From contig CAJTZL010000001.1 in assembly GCA_910583695.1 (NCBI GenBank), positions 104,149 through 168,148 on the forward strand: DNA of 64,000 nt, written 5' to 3'. Positions 16,933-25,046 of this stretch are shown one piece after another (position 1 is the stretch's first letter; every line of letters begins with the position of its first letter). The position numbers were made by a program, and so were the translations under genes. Below the pieces are notes generated by a model. It saw only the letters and a program-made list of their open reading frames with translations, was not told the DNA's origin and made no database searches. This DNA is from an uncultured Oscillibacter sp. (GTDB lineage: Bacteria > Bacillota > Clostridia > Oscillospirales > Oscillospiraceae).

Positions 16933-17448
16933 TCAGGACAACTCCTTTTTGTTCTGGTTATAGTAAGGGAAAATGCCCCCGGCCTGAAGGACCCGAATCA
17001 CAAACTCCTGCGTCGGGGTACAGGCAAAGGCCCTCCCCGTGGTCCGGTTGGTCAGAAGGCCCGTCTCAAAATCGGCCTCCAGCTCGTCTCCCACTCCGCC
17101 GATCTCCTCCAGCGGCTGGGGGCAGTCCGCGATAAACAGGGGCACGCCGTTGTTGACGCCGTTGCGGTAAAAGGCCCGGGAGAAGGATTTGCAAACCACC
17201 AGCTCCGTACCCGCGTACTGAAGGGCCGTCAGCCCCTGCTCCCGGGCGGAGCCGCAGCCGAAGTCCTCCCCGCCCAGAACCCCGGCTCCCGCCAGCCTGG
17301 GGGCCAGCGCAGGGTCTATGTCCTCAAACAGGTGCCGCTTCACCTCTTCCGGCTCAAACAGAACCAGGTAGCGGGCGGGGTAGATCACATCGGTATTCAC
17401 ATGATCGCCCAGAACTCCGGCAATTCTTGCGCGTTTTACATAAGCCAT
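16933..17448 (-). CDS. Isopropylmalate-dehydratase-type small subunit (LeuD/HacB-like)
   Basis: A 171-aa swivel subunit of a LeuCD-type [4Fe-4S] hydro-lyase. The NTDVIYPARYL start and the GEDFGCGSAREQ motif are diagnostic, and KSFSRAFYRNGVNNGVPL is the conserved helix after it. It partners with the large subunit encoded 3 bp upstream. Related pairs act on isopropylmalate, homocitrate, citramalate or dimethylmalate; no leucine-biosynthesis leuA or leuB set accompanies it, so a catabolic role is more likely (inference). Confidence 0.92.
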   Translation of the reverse strand: MAYVKRARIAGVLGDHVNTDVIYPARYLVLFEPEEVKRHLFEDIDPALAPRLAGAGVLGGEDFGCGSAREQGLTALQYAGTELVVCKSFSRAFYRNGVNNGVPLFIADCPQPLEEIGGVGDELEADFETGLLTNRTTGRAFACTPTQEFVIRVLQAGGIFPYYNQNKKELS

Positions 17449-17451
17449 GGT

Positions 17452-18690
17452 TCACGCCTCCTCTCCGGCGGTGATAAAGCCCGCAACCGCTGACGCCGCT
17501 ACGGTAGCGGGGGACGCCAGATAGATGTCGGCGTCGATGCTGCCCATGCGTCCCCGGAAGTTCCGGTTGGACGTGGAAACGCACACCTCCCCGGGCGCCA
17601 GCAGGGACGATGCTCCGATACAGGCCCCGCAGGACGGGTTGGTCACCATGGCTCCGGCCTGGATAAAATCCTGAATCAGCCCCTCCGCAATGGCCTGGAG
17701 GTAGACCTCCTGGGAGGCCGGCGTGACCACAAAGCGCACGCGGGGATGAACCTGGCGGCCTCGCACCGCGGCGGCTCCAATCCGCAGGTCCTCCATGCGC
17801 CCGTTGGTGCAGGACCCCAGAAACGCCTGATCAATGGGGATTCCCCGGGCCTCCTCCACCCGCTTGCCAAAGGTGGGATGATGGGGGCACGCCACCATGG
17901 GGCGAATGTCCTCCAGACGCACCGCATGGCGGAACTCGTATTCCGCATCCTCCTCGGGCCGCACCAGGGTCCATTCCCCTCCCGCCCGCTCCGTCATATA
18001 AGCGGCGGTTCGGTCGTCTCCCGCCACCAGACAGCTCTTCACGCCGCCCTCGGACAGCATGTTGCAGAGGCAGAAGCGGTCGTCCATGGTCAGGCTCTCC
18101 ACGCCGGGACCGTAAAACTCCACCACCCGGTAGTTGAACTGGGAGAAGGGAATTTCCCGAAGCAGGTGGATGGCCAGATCCTTGGCGGAGGCACGGTGCA
18201 GCGCCCCCTCCAGCCGGACGCCCACCGTCTCCGGCGCTTTAATCCACATGCGTCCCGTGTGGAGCGTCATGGCTATATCCGTGACGCCTACGCCCAGGCC
18301 CAGGCAGCCTGCGCCGCCATAGGTCGTCACATGGGCGTCCGTAGCCGCCAGCAGGCCGCCGGACCGGACATGGCCCTTTTCCAGGAGAACCTGATGGCAC
18401 ACGCCTCCCCGGCCGATTTCATAAAAGTGCTCCACGCCCCATCTCCGGACAAAGTCCCGGGCCGTCTTGTGGCTCTGGGCATGGCTCAGCGTTGCGGCGG
18501 GCACGAAGTGATCCAGGACCACCACCGGCTCCACCCCCGGCGCCAGCCGCTCCGTTCCGTACTTCTCCAGCAGCGGAACCACCCCGGCCGTTCCCACGTC
18601 GTGGGTCATGACGCAGTCTATTGGGAAAAAATACACCTGTCCGGTCTGAATCGCATGTCCCGCTTTCTGCTCCAGAATCTGTTTCGTCAT
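17452..18690 (-). CDS. Isopropylmalate-dehydratase-type large subunit (LeuC/HacA-like)
   Basis: A 412-aa aconitase-family catalytic subunit holding a [4Fe-4S] cluster. The N-terminal MTKQILEQKAGH and DCVMTHDVGT segments, the VTTYGGAGCLGLGVGVTD region, and the three cluster cysteines (GSCTNGR, then NPSCGACIG) are visible. The C terminus has VSTSNRNFRGRMGS. I chose the ATG at 18690 because LeuC-type proteins start there; an in-frame ATG at 18735 is possible. It is the first gene of the 16-gene cluster, and two GntR-like sites lie just upstream. Confidence 0.9.
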   Translation of the reverse strand: MTKQILEQKAGHAIQTGQVYFFPIDCVMTHDVGTAGVVPLLEKYGTERLAPGVEPVVVLDHFVPAATLSHAQSHKTARDFVRRWGVEHFYEIGRGGVCHQVLLEKGHVRSGGLLAATDAHVTTYGGAGCLGLGVGVTDIAMTLHTGRMWIKAPETVGVRLEGALHRASAKDLAIHLLREIPFSQFNYRVVEFYGPGVESLTMDDRFCLCNMLSEGGVKSCLVAGDDRTAAYMTERAGGEWTLVRPEEDAEYEFRHAVRLEDIRPMVACPHHPTFGKRVEEARGIPIDQAFLGSCTNGRMEDLRIGAAAVRGRQVHPRVRFVVTPASQEVYLQAIAEGLIQDFIQAGAMVTNPSCGACIGASSLLAPGEVCVSTSNRNFRGRMGSIDADIYLASPATVAASAVAGFITAGEEA

Positions 18691-18754
18691 TGTCCGCCCC
18701 ACGGACAGCTCCCCTTTCTCCGGAAAATATTCCATTACGCAGTTTGACGACTCG

Positions 18755-18776
18755 CTGTCGACAATTAGTCTACAAT
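18755..18776 (-). promoter_or_regulatory. Tandem GntR-type half-palindromes upstream of the catabolic cluster
   Basis: On the minus strand two related sites, ATTGTAGACTA and ATTGTCGACAG, lie in direct repeat about 11 bp apart; the second contains the perfect palindrome TGTCGACA. They resemble the TTGTnnACAA operators of FCD regulators and lie 65-86 bp before the leuC-like ATG. Confidence 0.5.
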
Positions 18777-18854
18777 GAAATTCTGCCATAGAAGCGGCAA
18801 AAAAGCAATTGGAGAATTTAACATATCTCACCGAATTTTTTCGGCAATATCTGC

Positions 18855-18888
18855 AAAAGCGGGCGTCCCATTCGGGACGCCCGCTTTT
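18855..18888. terminator. Bidirectional terminator after the GntR gene
   Basis: A perfect 15-bp stem (AAAAGCGGGCGTCCC / GGGACGCCCGCTTTT) with loop ATTC. It follows the GntR stop on the minus strand and isolates that gene from the leuC-like operon. Confidence 0.9.
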
Positions 18889-18901
18889 CATATTACGCCG
18901 C

Positions 18902-19558
18902 TTACCGGTTTCCCCAGGTCTCTTGCCCTCCCATCAGCAGAAAGACGCTCATGGTGGCGTTCCGCACATTCTGGATGTGCTCGGTCAGGAGCTGGCAGGT
19001 TCGCTCCAGGTCCCGGGCCCGCAAAGCGGCCACAATGTCCAGGTGCTCCCGCCGGGAGGCGCGCAGGCGCTGGGGCTGCCGGGACGCCACCCTTCGAATC
19101 TGCTCAATCTGCCCGTTCAGCGTGCGGAGAATCATTGTCAGCCGGGCGTTTCCGCAGTTGTTCACAATCAGCTCGTGCAGACGGCGGTCCGTCGCATAGT
19201 AAGCATTCTCCGGGTCCTCCGGCTTCAGGGCATCCAGGGCCCGCTCCAGGTCCTCCAGCTCCTGATCGCTGATCAGGCTGAAGGATTTGCGCAGGGCCTC
19301 CACCTCCAGCAGGATGCGCAGGGCAAAAATCTCATGGATGTCCTGCACAGTGACCTCCGCCACAAAGCATCCCCGACCCGGATAGCGGCGGACCAGCCCC
19401 TCGCTCTCCAGGGCCATCATCGCCTCCCGGACCGGGGAACGGCTGGTCTGGAGCTTTTTTGAAATCTCCAGCTCGGACAGCACGCTTCCGGGAAGCAGGC
19501 GGCAGCTGACGATTTCATCAAAAAGATGATCGTAGACCCGTTTGGTTGCTCCGCTCAA
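18902..19558 (-). CDS. GntR-family (FCD domain) regulator, separate unit
   Basis: A 218-aa GntR regulator with winged helix (LSELEISKKLQTSRSPVREAMMALESEGLVRRYPGRGCFV) and a helical FCD domain. Its DNA-reading helix (TSRSPVREAMMALESEGLVRRYPGRG) is almost the same as that of the other GntR gene at 14523-15242, so both may bind the same sites. The first common start is TTG at 19558, but the AGAAGGTGG site is 22 bp away; that site is ideally placed for an ATT at 19576, so the N terminus is uncertain. It has its own promoter and terminator. Confidence 0.9.
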   Translation of the reverse strand: MSGATKRVYDHLFDEIVSCRLLPGSVLSELEISKKLQTSRSPVREAMMALESEGLVRRYPGRGCFVAEVTVQDIHEIFALRILLEVEALRKSFSLISDQELEDLERALDALKPEDPENAYYATDRRLHELIVNNCGNARLTMILRTLNGQIEQIRRVASRQPQRLRASRREHLDIVAALRARDLERTCQLLTEHIQNVRNATMSVFLLMGGQETWGNR

Positions 19559-19633
19559 ATTGTTGTTGAAAAAAATGATACCACCTTCTTTTCAAACTTT
19601 CCCCATCGCTTCTCCGCTCTTGATTATACAGCA

Positions 19634-19662
19634 TTATAAAGGCATTTTCACGGCGCGTCAAT
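19634..19662 (-). promoter_or_regulatory. Sigma-70 promoter for the GntR gene
   Basis: TTGACG (19657-19662), 17-bp spacer, TATAAT (19634-19639), read on the minus strand. Confidence 0.8.
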
Positions 19663-19705
19663 GTCTGCGGCCCTGCTGAGCAAACTCTTTTGGCCAATTA
19701 CAGAA

Positions 19706-19735
19706 CAAGGAGGCCGTCTTTCGACGGCCCCCTCC
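19706..19735 (-). terminator. Terminator of the hydrogenase operon
   Basis: GGCCGTC-GAAA-GACGGCC stem extended by GGAGG/CCTCC, followed on the minus strand by TTGTTCTG. It starts just after the hydrogenase stop codon. Confidence 0.75.
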
Positions 19736-19740
19736 GGCTC

Positions 19741-21489
19741 TTACAGGCTATGCTCCGCCGTCCCGCCGGCGGACCAGGCGCTGTGATCGGTATGAAGCAG
19801 GTGATGGGACCTCTCCCCCAAGGGCTTTTTGAGGTAGGTCCGGTAGAGGGCCTGGACGTCCGGATTTTCGTGGGAGAACCGAATCTCCGAACCCGCGTCC
19901 AGCTTCCACAGCTTGTCGCCCCGGGCCCCCGCGCACTCCTGCCCGCCGTGGATAGGCTGGCCGCCTCCCCCGGCACAGCCGCCGGGACAGGCCATGACCT
20001 CCACGAAGTCGTAGTCCACGGTTCCCTCCTCGATGGCCTCCATCAGCCGCCGGGTATTGGCAAGGCCGCTGACCACCGCCACCCGGACATCCCCCGCCCC
20101 GGGGATGTTGAAGGCCGCTTCCTTCCAGGGCTTCTCTCCCCGGACGGCCTTGAAGGCGTCCGCATCCGGGTTTTTCCCGGTAATCAGGTAGTACGCGCTC
20201 CGCAGGGCCGCGTCCATGACGCCGCCCGTGGCTCCGAAGACCACCGCCGCGCCGGTGCCGGAGCCCAGGGGGCTGTCAAACTCCGCCTCCTCCAGGTCCG
20301 CCGGAACAATGCAGTCACTGCGGAACAGGCGGCACATCTCCCGGGTGGTCAGCACCACGTCCACGTCCGGGTCCCCGCAGACGTCCTTCATGGTGGGCAG
20401 TTCGCTCTCCGCCTTCTTGGCGGAGCAGGGCATGATGGACGCCACGAAAACCTTGTGCGGGTCCAGGCCCATCTTCTCGGCAAAGTAGCTCTTGGCCACG
20501 GCGCCGAACATCTGCTGGGGGGATTTCGCCGTGGACAGATGGTCCGTATAGGCGGGGTACTGGGTTTTCAGGAACCGCACCCAGCCGGGACAGCAGCTGG
20601 TAAACATAGGCCAGCGGTACTTCCCCCGGTGGGTGAAGCGGTCAATAAACTCGCTGCCCTCCTCCATGATGGTCAGGTCCGCGGCGAAGTTCGTATCAAA
20701 CACATAGTCGAATCCAATGCTCTTCAGGGCCGCCACCATGCGGCCGGTGGTCGCCTGTTTCGGCGGCAGGCTGAACACCTCCGCCCAGGCCACCCGCGCG
20801 GCCGGGGCCACCTGGATGACGGTGGTGATCTCCGGGTCCGCCAGGGCCCGGAGGACCTTGGTGGTGTCGTCCCGGACCGTCAGGGCTCCCGTGGGGCAGT
20901 GGGTGACGCACTGGCCGCAGTACACGCAGTCCGTATTTTTAAGGTAGCGGTTATAGCTCACGTCCACGGTGGTCCGGGAGCCGGTGCCCGCCACGTCCCA
21001 GATGTTCATGCCCTGGATTTTGTCGCAGACCTGGACACAGCGCATGCACTTGATGCACTTGCCGGCCTCCCGGACGATGGGGACGCTCAGGTCCACGTTG
21101 GAGCGCTCCGGCTGAACCTCATAGGGCTGGTAGTGGATGTTCAGGTCATGGGACAGCTTCTGGAGCTCGCAGTAGCCGCTGCGGACGCAGACGGTGCAGT
21201 TGGAATTGTGCTGGGAGAGGATCAGCCGGAGGTTCGTCTTCCGGGCGTCCCGAACCCGGGGGGAGTTGGTGTGGATGACCATGCCCTCCAGGATTTCCGT
21301 GTTGCAGGCCGGAACCAGCCGCTCCGTGCCCTCGATCTCCACCATGCACATGCGGCAGGCGGCAATCTCGTTCAGGTCCTTCAGATAGCACAGGTGTGGA
21401 ATGGGGATGCCCGCCTTTTCCGCAGCGCTTAGAATGGTGGTTCCCTTGGGGGCGGTGAGCTCCCGCCCGTTGATCGTCACGTTTACCAT
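19741..21489 (-). CDS. hydA: NADH-linked [FeFe]-hydrogenase catalytic subunit
   Basis: A 582-aa M3-type [FeFe]-hydrogenase. In order: a [2Fe-2S] domain (Cys34, 45, 48, 63), the His-ligated cluster (His94, Cys98, 101, 107), two [4Fe-4S] clusters (CIKCMRCVQVC, CVYCGQCVTHCP), and the H-cluster domain with TSCCPGW (Cys299/Cys300), MPCSAKKAE (Cys355) and MACPGGCAGGGGQP (Cys501, Cys505). All ligands, including the proton-relay Cys299, are in place. It overlaps the upstream flavoprotein gene by 7 bp, so the two are translated together. It probably makes H2 from NADH and/or reduced ferredoxin during fermentation. Confidence 0.96.
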   Translation of the reverse strand: MVNVTINGRELTAPKGTTILSAAEKAGIPIPHLCYLKDLNEIAACRMCMVEIEGTERLVPACNTEILEGMVIHTNSPRVRDARKTNLRLILSQHNSNCTVCVRSGYCELQKLSHDLNIHYQPYEVQPERSNVDLSVPIVREAGKCIKCMRCVQVCDKIQGMNIWDVAGTGSRTTVDVSYNRYLKNTDCVYCGQCVTHCPTGALTVRDDTTKVLRALADPEITTVIQVAPAARVAWAEVFSLPPKQATTGRMVAALKSIGFDYVFDTNFAADLTIMEEGSEFIDRFTHRGKYRWPMFTSCCPGWVRFLKTQYPAYTDHLSTAKSPQQMFGAVAKSYFAEKMGLDPHKVFVASIMPCSAKKAESELPTMKDVCGDPDVDVVLTTREMCRLFRSDCIVPADLEEAEFDSPLGSGTGAAVVFGATGGVMDAALRSAYYLITGKNPDADAFKAVRGEKPWKEAAFNIPGAGDVRVAVVSGLANTRRLMEAIEEGTVDYDFVEVMACPGGCAGGGGQPIHGGQECAGARGDKLWKLDAGSEIRFSHENPDVQALYRTYLKKPLGERSHHLLHTDHSAWSAGGTAEHSL

Positions 21490-23321
21490 TTCTCCACACG
21501 TCCTCCCTTAAAGATTCCATAGCCGAAGTGGTCGCACCGGAGGCACCGGGAGGACTCCTGCCCGGCCTCCTGGTCCGTCATGCCGCACTCAATGCACTGG
21601 AAATCGCCCTTCCGCTCCCAGGCCTCCCGCTCGGTGGCGTTGACCCGGCCCCGAGGCCGCAGGTCCGTGCACTTGGGGGTGGGAACCTTGACGTCCGACT
21701 CAATCTCGTGGTTGAAGCCCAGGTATTCGTCGATGTTGGCGGCGGCGGCCTTTCCGGCGGCAATGGCCCGGATGACCGTGGCCGGACCCGTCACGCAGTC
21801 CCCTCCGGCGAAGACGCCCACCATATCGGGAAGCTGGGTGCTGGAATCCGCCAGCAGGGCCCCGCCCCGCTGGATCTTGATGCCCGTCTGCTCCAGACCC
21901 CGGGTCTCGATGCCCTGGCCGATGGCCACGATGATGGTATCCGCCGGAATCCGCAGGGGCTCCACGGCGGCGGTATTGGGCCGGGGACGGCCCGCCTTGT
22001 CCATCTCCCCGATGATCTGAGGCTGGGTCCACAGGGCCGCCACATGGCCGTTCTCGTCCGCCTCGATGCGCAAAGGCGCCTGGAGAGTCAGCACCTCCGC
22101 CCCCTCGGCGATGGCCCCCTCGACCTCCTCCATCTGGGCGGTCATGTCCTCCTGGCGGCGGCGGTAGACGCAGGTCACTTTCTCCGCCCCCAGGCGGATG
22201 GCGGAGCGGGTCACGTCCATGGCCACGTTTCCGCCGCCGATGACCACCACGTTCTGCCCGGTGAAGTCCGGCATTTCGTTGTCTCCGATATGCCGCAGCA
22301 GCTCCACGGCGGAGACCACCCCCAGGCTGTCCTCCCCCTCAATGCCCGTCTTCTTGTCCGTGTGGGCCCCGATGGAGAGGTACAGGCAGTCATACTGCTG
22401 CTTGAGCTCGTCAAAGGACACGTCGGCGCCCACGTCGACCCCGGTATGTACCTCAATGCCCAGGGAGAGAATGGAGGCAATTTCCGCATCCAGCTTCTCC
22501 CGGGGGAAGCGGTAGCTGGGGATGCCGTAGCGCATCATGCCCCCCAGGGCCTTCTGCTTTTCGTAGACCGTGACCTTGTGGCCCATGAGAGCCAGGTAGT
22601 AGGCCGCCGACAGCCCGCCGGGGCCGCCGCCCACAATGGCCACGGATTTGCCTGTTGCCTTGGCGCACTTGGGCTGGGGCACGTCCCCGGCCTGGTCCAC
22701 GGCGTAGCGCTTCAGCCCCCGGATGTTCAGGGCGTCGTCCACCATATTCCTCCGGCACCGGGCCTCGCAGGGGTGCTCGCAGATATAGGCGCAGGCCGTG
22801 GGGAAGGGATTGTCCTTGCGGATGAGCCGCACGGCGTCTTCGCAGCGGCCCTCGCCGATGAGGGCGATATAGCCGGGTATGTCCACCCCGGCGGGGCACA
22901 GCGCCACGCAGGGCACGGGGTTTTTCAGGCTTCCCAGGCAGCGGTGGTGGAGGATATGCTCCTCATAGTCGTCCTGGAAGCCCTTCAGGCCCATCAGAAC
23001 CAGCTGAGCGGCGTCGGTACCGATGGCGCAGTCCGCCGTGTCCACGATGACCTGAGCGGTTTTCTCAATCCGCCGGAGAATGCTCAGGTCCACCTCCCCG
23101 TCCAGCACCTCCCGGATCATGTTGGAGAGCTGGGTCAGGCCGATGCGGCAGGGTACGCATTTGCCGCAGGTCTGGGCCCGGCAGAGGTCCAGGAAATTCA
23201 GGGCCATGTCCACAGGGCAGAGGCCCGGCGGGCTGGCCGCGATCCGCCGCTCCATGTTCCGGTAGAGCTGCTCCACCACCGCCTGGGCCTGGCCGGGGGT
23301 CTTCACTTCCAGTCTGCTCAT
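21483..23321 (-). CDS. Hydrogenase-associated NuoF-tail/GltD-like iron-sulfur flavoprotein
   Basis: A 612-aa protein. Residues 1-125 match only the C-terminal 4Fe-4S domain of NuoF (TCGKCVPCRIGLTQ and a later ADCAIG Cys); the FMN/NADH part of NuoF is absent. Residues about 130-560 are a glutamate-synthase-small-subunit/NfnB-type module: a CVALCPAGVDIPGYI and CEHPCEARCRR cluster domain, then two dinucleotide folds (VAIVGGGPGGLSAAY and VVVIGGGNVAMDV) and FAGGDCVTGP. The C terminus has another Cys set (CIECGMT and CLRCDHFG). It should pass electrons between NAD(P)H and the HydA clusters; bifurcation is possible but not shown. Confidence 0.9.
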   Translation of the reverse strand: MSRLEVKTPGQAQAVVEQLYRNMERRIAASPPGLCPVDMALNFLDLCRAQTCGKCVPCRIGLTQLSNMIREVLDGEVDLSILRRIEKTAQVIVDTADCAIGTDAAQLVLMGLKGFQDDYEEHILHHRCLGSLKNPVPCVALCPAGVDIPGYIALIGEGRCEDAVRLIRKDNPFPTACAYICEHPCEARCRRNMVDDALNIRGLKRYAVDQAGDVPQPKCAKATGKSVAIVGGGPGGLSAAYYLALMGHKVTVYEKQKALGGMMRYGIPSYRFPREKLDAEIASILSLGIEVHTGVDVGADVSFDELKQQYDCLYLSIGAHTDKKTGIEGEDSLGVVSAVELLRHIGDNEMPDFTGQNVVVIGGGNVAMDVTRSAIRLGAEKVTCVYRRRQEDMTAQMEEVEGAIAEGAEVLTLQAPLRIEADENGHVAALWTQPQIIGEMDKAGRPRPNTAAVEPLRIPADTIIVAIGQGIETRGLEQTGIKIQRGGALLADSSTQLPDMVGVFAGGDCVTGPATVIRAIAAGKAAAANIDEYLGFNHEIESDVKVPTPKCTDLRPRGRVNATEREAWERKGDFQCIECGMTDQEAGQESSRCLRCDHFGYGIFKGGRVEKW

Positions 23322-23365
23322 GACGTCACTTCTTTCCTAAAAATTTTTTTGTTTTCCTAAATATT

Positions 23366-23394
23366 ATTATGAATGCAAGGACTGGAAATGTCAA
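23366..23394 (-). promoter_or_regulatory. Sigma-70 promoter of the hydrogenase operon
   Basis: TTGACA (23389-23394), 17-bp spacer, CATAAT (23366-23371) on the minus strand, about 45 bp before the flavoprotein ATG. Confidence 0.75.
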
Positions 23395-23441
23395 GGAAAG
23401 TTATGAAATAGACAATCTTTTTTTGAAAGAGTCCGTTTTTA

Positions 23442-23459
23442 TTGTGAAATTTTTCTCAG
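23442..23459. promoter_or_regulatory. Candidate Rex (NADH/NAD sensor) operator
   Basis: TTGTGAAATTTTTCTCAG matches 16 of 18 bases of the Rex box TTGTGAAATTTTTCACAA. It lies about 48 bp upstream of the -35 of the hydrogenase promoter. That is further than usual for a repressor site, so the role is tentative. Confidence 0.5.
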
Positions 23460-23480
23460 AACCCCCGGCCGAAGCATGGG

Positions 23481-23511
23481 AAAAGGCGGCCGTCCCCATT
23501 GGACAGCCGCC
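23481..23511 (-). terminator. Terminator of the XRE regulator gene
   Basis: GGCGGC-GTCC / GGAC-GCCGCC stem with one internal mismatch, followed by TTTT on the minus strand. Confidence 0.7.
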
Positions 23512-23525
23512 TCTTCCGCGCGGTC

Positions 23526-23981
23526 TCAGAAGCCCTTCCGAGCTTTCCAGACCCCCGCCAGAATGTCCTTCAGCACCAGGAAGGCATCCAGCTCATCATA
23601 GTTGTAGGCGGTTTTCAGCCCCTCCAGCAGCCGCTCCAACTCCGACTCGTAAGGGGCCGTGTCCACCTCCGAGCGGTACCGGGCCAGGACGGGGTACTTT
23701 TTGCTCCACGCCTTGGTCCAGTCGATCTTGTCCGAAACCTCCTCCCGGGTGCGGTCGATGACCTCCTGAATTTCCTGAACCTCCAGGTCAAACTCGATCA
23801 GCGCATCCAGGGTCAGACCGTAGAGCACCGCCAAGTGCTTGGACTGCCGGATATCCGGCAAGGTTTCGTCCGTCTCCCATTTGGAGATGGTCTGTCGGCT
23901 CACCCCCAGCTTCTCCGCCACGGCCTCCTGGGACAGGCCCTTCTTTTTCCGGGCATTGAACAGGTTGCTTCCCAAACTCAT
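23526..23981 (-). CDS. XRE-family helix-turn-helix regulator
   Basis: A 151-aa cytosolic regulator. Residues 5-62 are a Cro/C1-type HTH (LFNARKKKGLSQEAVAEKLGVSRQTISKWETDETLPDI), the common SinR-like form of Firmicutes. The C-terminal 85 residues are acidic and helical without a recognised domain. The ATG at 23981 has AGGAGG at good spacing; a longer open frame upstream lacks any family match. Targets are unknown. It is transcribed away from the HAD phosphatase gene. Confidence 0.88.
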   Translation of the reverse strand: MSLGSNLFNARKKKGLSQEAVAEKLGVSRQTISKWETDETLPDIRQSKHLAVLYGLTLDALIEFDLEVQEIQEVIDRTREEVSDKIDWTKAWSKKYPVLARYRSEVDTAPYESELERLLEGLKTAYNYDELDAFLVLKDILAGVWKARKGF

Positions 23982-24101
23982 AATGCAACAACCTCCTGTA
24001 TTGGATTTGGCTCTATTATAGAGGGTTTTCCCGGGAAACGCCAGCGGTGTTTCCTTGCAGTTCCGCAAAGATTCTTGACAGGCCGGCGGCAAAATTGGGG
24101 C

Positions 24102-24130
24102 TTGACCACCGCCTGAGGATGGGGTACACT
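24102..24130 (+). promoter_or_regulatory. Sigma-70 promoter for the HAD phosphatase gene
   Basis: TTGACC (24102-24107), 17-bp spacer, TACACT (24125-24130). Confidence 0.6.
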
Positions 24131-24170
24131 TGGACCGTGACATCGTGACGCAGGAAAGAAGGAATGCCCC

Positions 24171-24941
24171 ATGATCCGCCTCATCGCCAGCGACATCGAC
24201 GGGACCCTGCTCCAGAATGGAGCCGCGGAGATTCCCCCGAAAATTTTTGACCACATCCACCGCCTGGAGAAAAAGGGCATTCTCTTCTGCCCCGCCAGCG
24301 GACGGCAGTACACCAGCCTCCGGCGGCTCTTCGCCCCGGTGGCGGACAAGGTGCCCTTCCTCTGCGAAAACGGCGCGGTGGTCTACGGTCCCGGCAGCCC
24401 CGGACCTGTTTTAAGCAAGACCGTCATGGACCGCCGCCTCGCTGAGGAACTTTGCTCCGACATACTGGCCCTGCCGGAGACGGAGGTGCTGATCTCCGGA
24501 ACCAACGTCAGCTACCTCTGCCCCAAAATCCCGGACCTGGAGGACCGGATCCGCTGCTTTCTGGGCAACCGCACCGCTGTCCTCCCCGCTCCGGCGGACG
24601 TGCCGGAGGATATCCTCAAGGTATCCGCCTACTGCCCCAACGGCCTGGAAGCCGCCAAGTCGGCCCTCTTTCCCAAGTGGGAGTCCCATTTCCGCTGCGC
24701 CGTTGCCGGGGCGGTCTGGCTGGACTTCACCCTGGCGGACAAGGGTCTGGGCCTCTGGCGACTCTGCGATGCCTTGGGCTTCCGGCTGGAGGAGGTCATG
24801 GCCTTCGGGGACAACTACAACGACGTCTCCATGCTGGAGCTGGCAGGCCGCTCCTACCTGATGGAAAGCGCCGCGCCGGAACTTCGGGCCCGCTTCTCTA
24901 CCCGCTGCAGCACCGTGGCGGAGGTGCTGGAGACCCTGTGA
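24171..24941 (+). CDS. Cof-type HAD-IIB hydrolase (sugar-phosphate phosphatase-like)
   Basis: A 256-aa cytosolic haloacid-dehalogenase phosphatase with a C2B cap. Motif I is ASDIDGTLL (nucleophile Asp and general acid Asp), motif II lies in FCPASGRQY, and motif IV is GDNYNDVSMLE. Family members hydrolyse sugar phosphates or related phosphomonoesters; the substrate cannot be predicted here. Its upstream neighbour is divergent, and it is separated from the next gene by a hairpin, so it is probably a single-gene unit. Confidence 0.92.
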   Translation: MIRLIASDIDGTLLQNGAAEIPPKIFDHIHRLEKKGILFCPASGRQYTSLRRLFAPVADKVPFLCENGAVVYGPGSPGPVLSKTVMDRRLAEELCSDILALPETEVLISGTNVSYLCPKIPDLEDRIRCFLGNRTAVLPAPADVPEDILKVSAYCPNGLEAAKSALFPKWESHFRCAVAGAVWLDFTLADKGLGLWRLCDALGFRLEEVMAFGDNYNDVSMLELAGRSYLMESAAPELRARFSTRCSTVAEVLETL

Positions 24942-25010
24942 GGACGGCGGGCTTCGCCTGAAATTTGAACGGTTCTTTAATTTTTGTCATTTTTGTTACT
25001 TTTTTGCTCC

Positions 25011-25046
25011 GCCCGCCTTTACAAGGCGGGCGAAATTCTTTATAAT
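25011..25046 (+). promoter_or_regulatory. Sigma-70 promoter embedded in an inverted repeat
   Basis: TTTACA (25018-25023), 17-bp spacer, TATAAT (25041-25046). The -35 sits in the middle of a perfect 9-bp inverted repeat, GCCCGCCTT-TAC-AAGGCGGGC (25011-25031), which may be an operator or the terminator of the gene before. A second AAGGCGG...CCGCCTT hairpin (about 25093-25112) lies just before the ribosome site of the next gene. Confidence 0.65.

Noticed and set aside
17452..18891. Genuine leucine-biosynthesis leuCD with leuB
   Set aside because: No leuA or other leucine genes adjoin, the dehydrogenase substrate loops differ, and the operon partners are catabolic.
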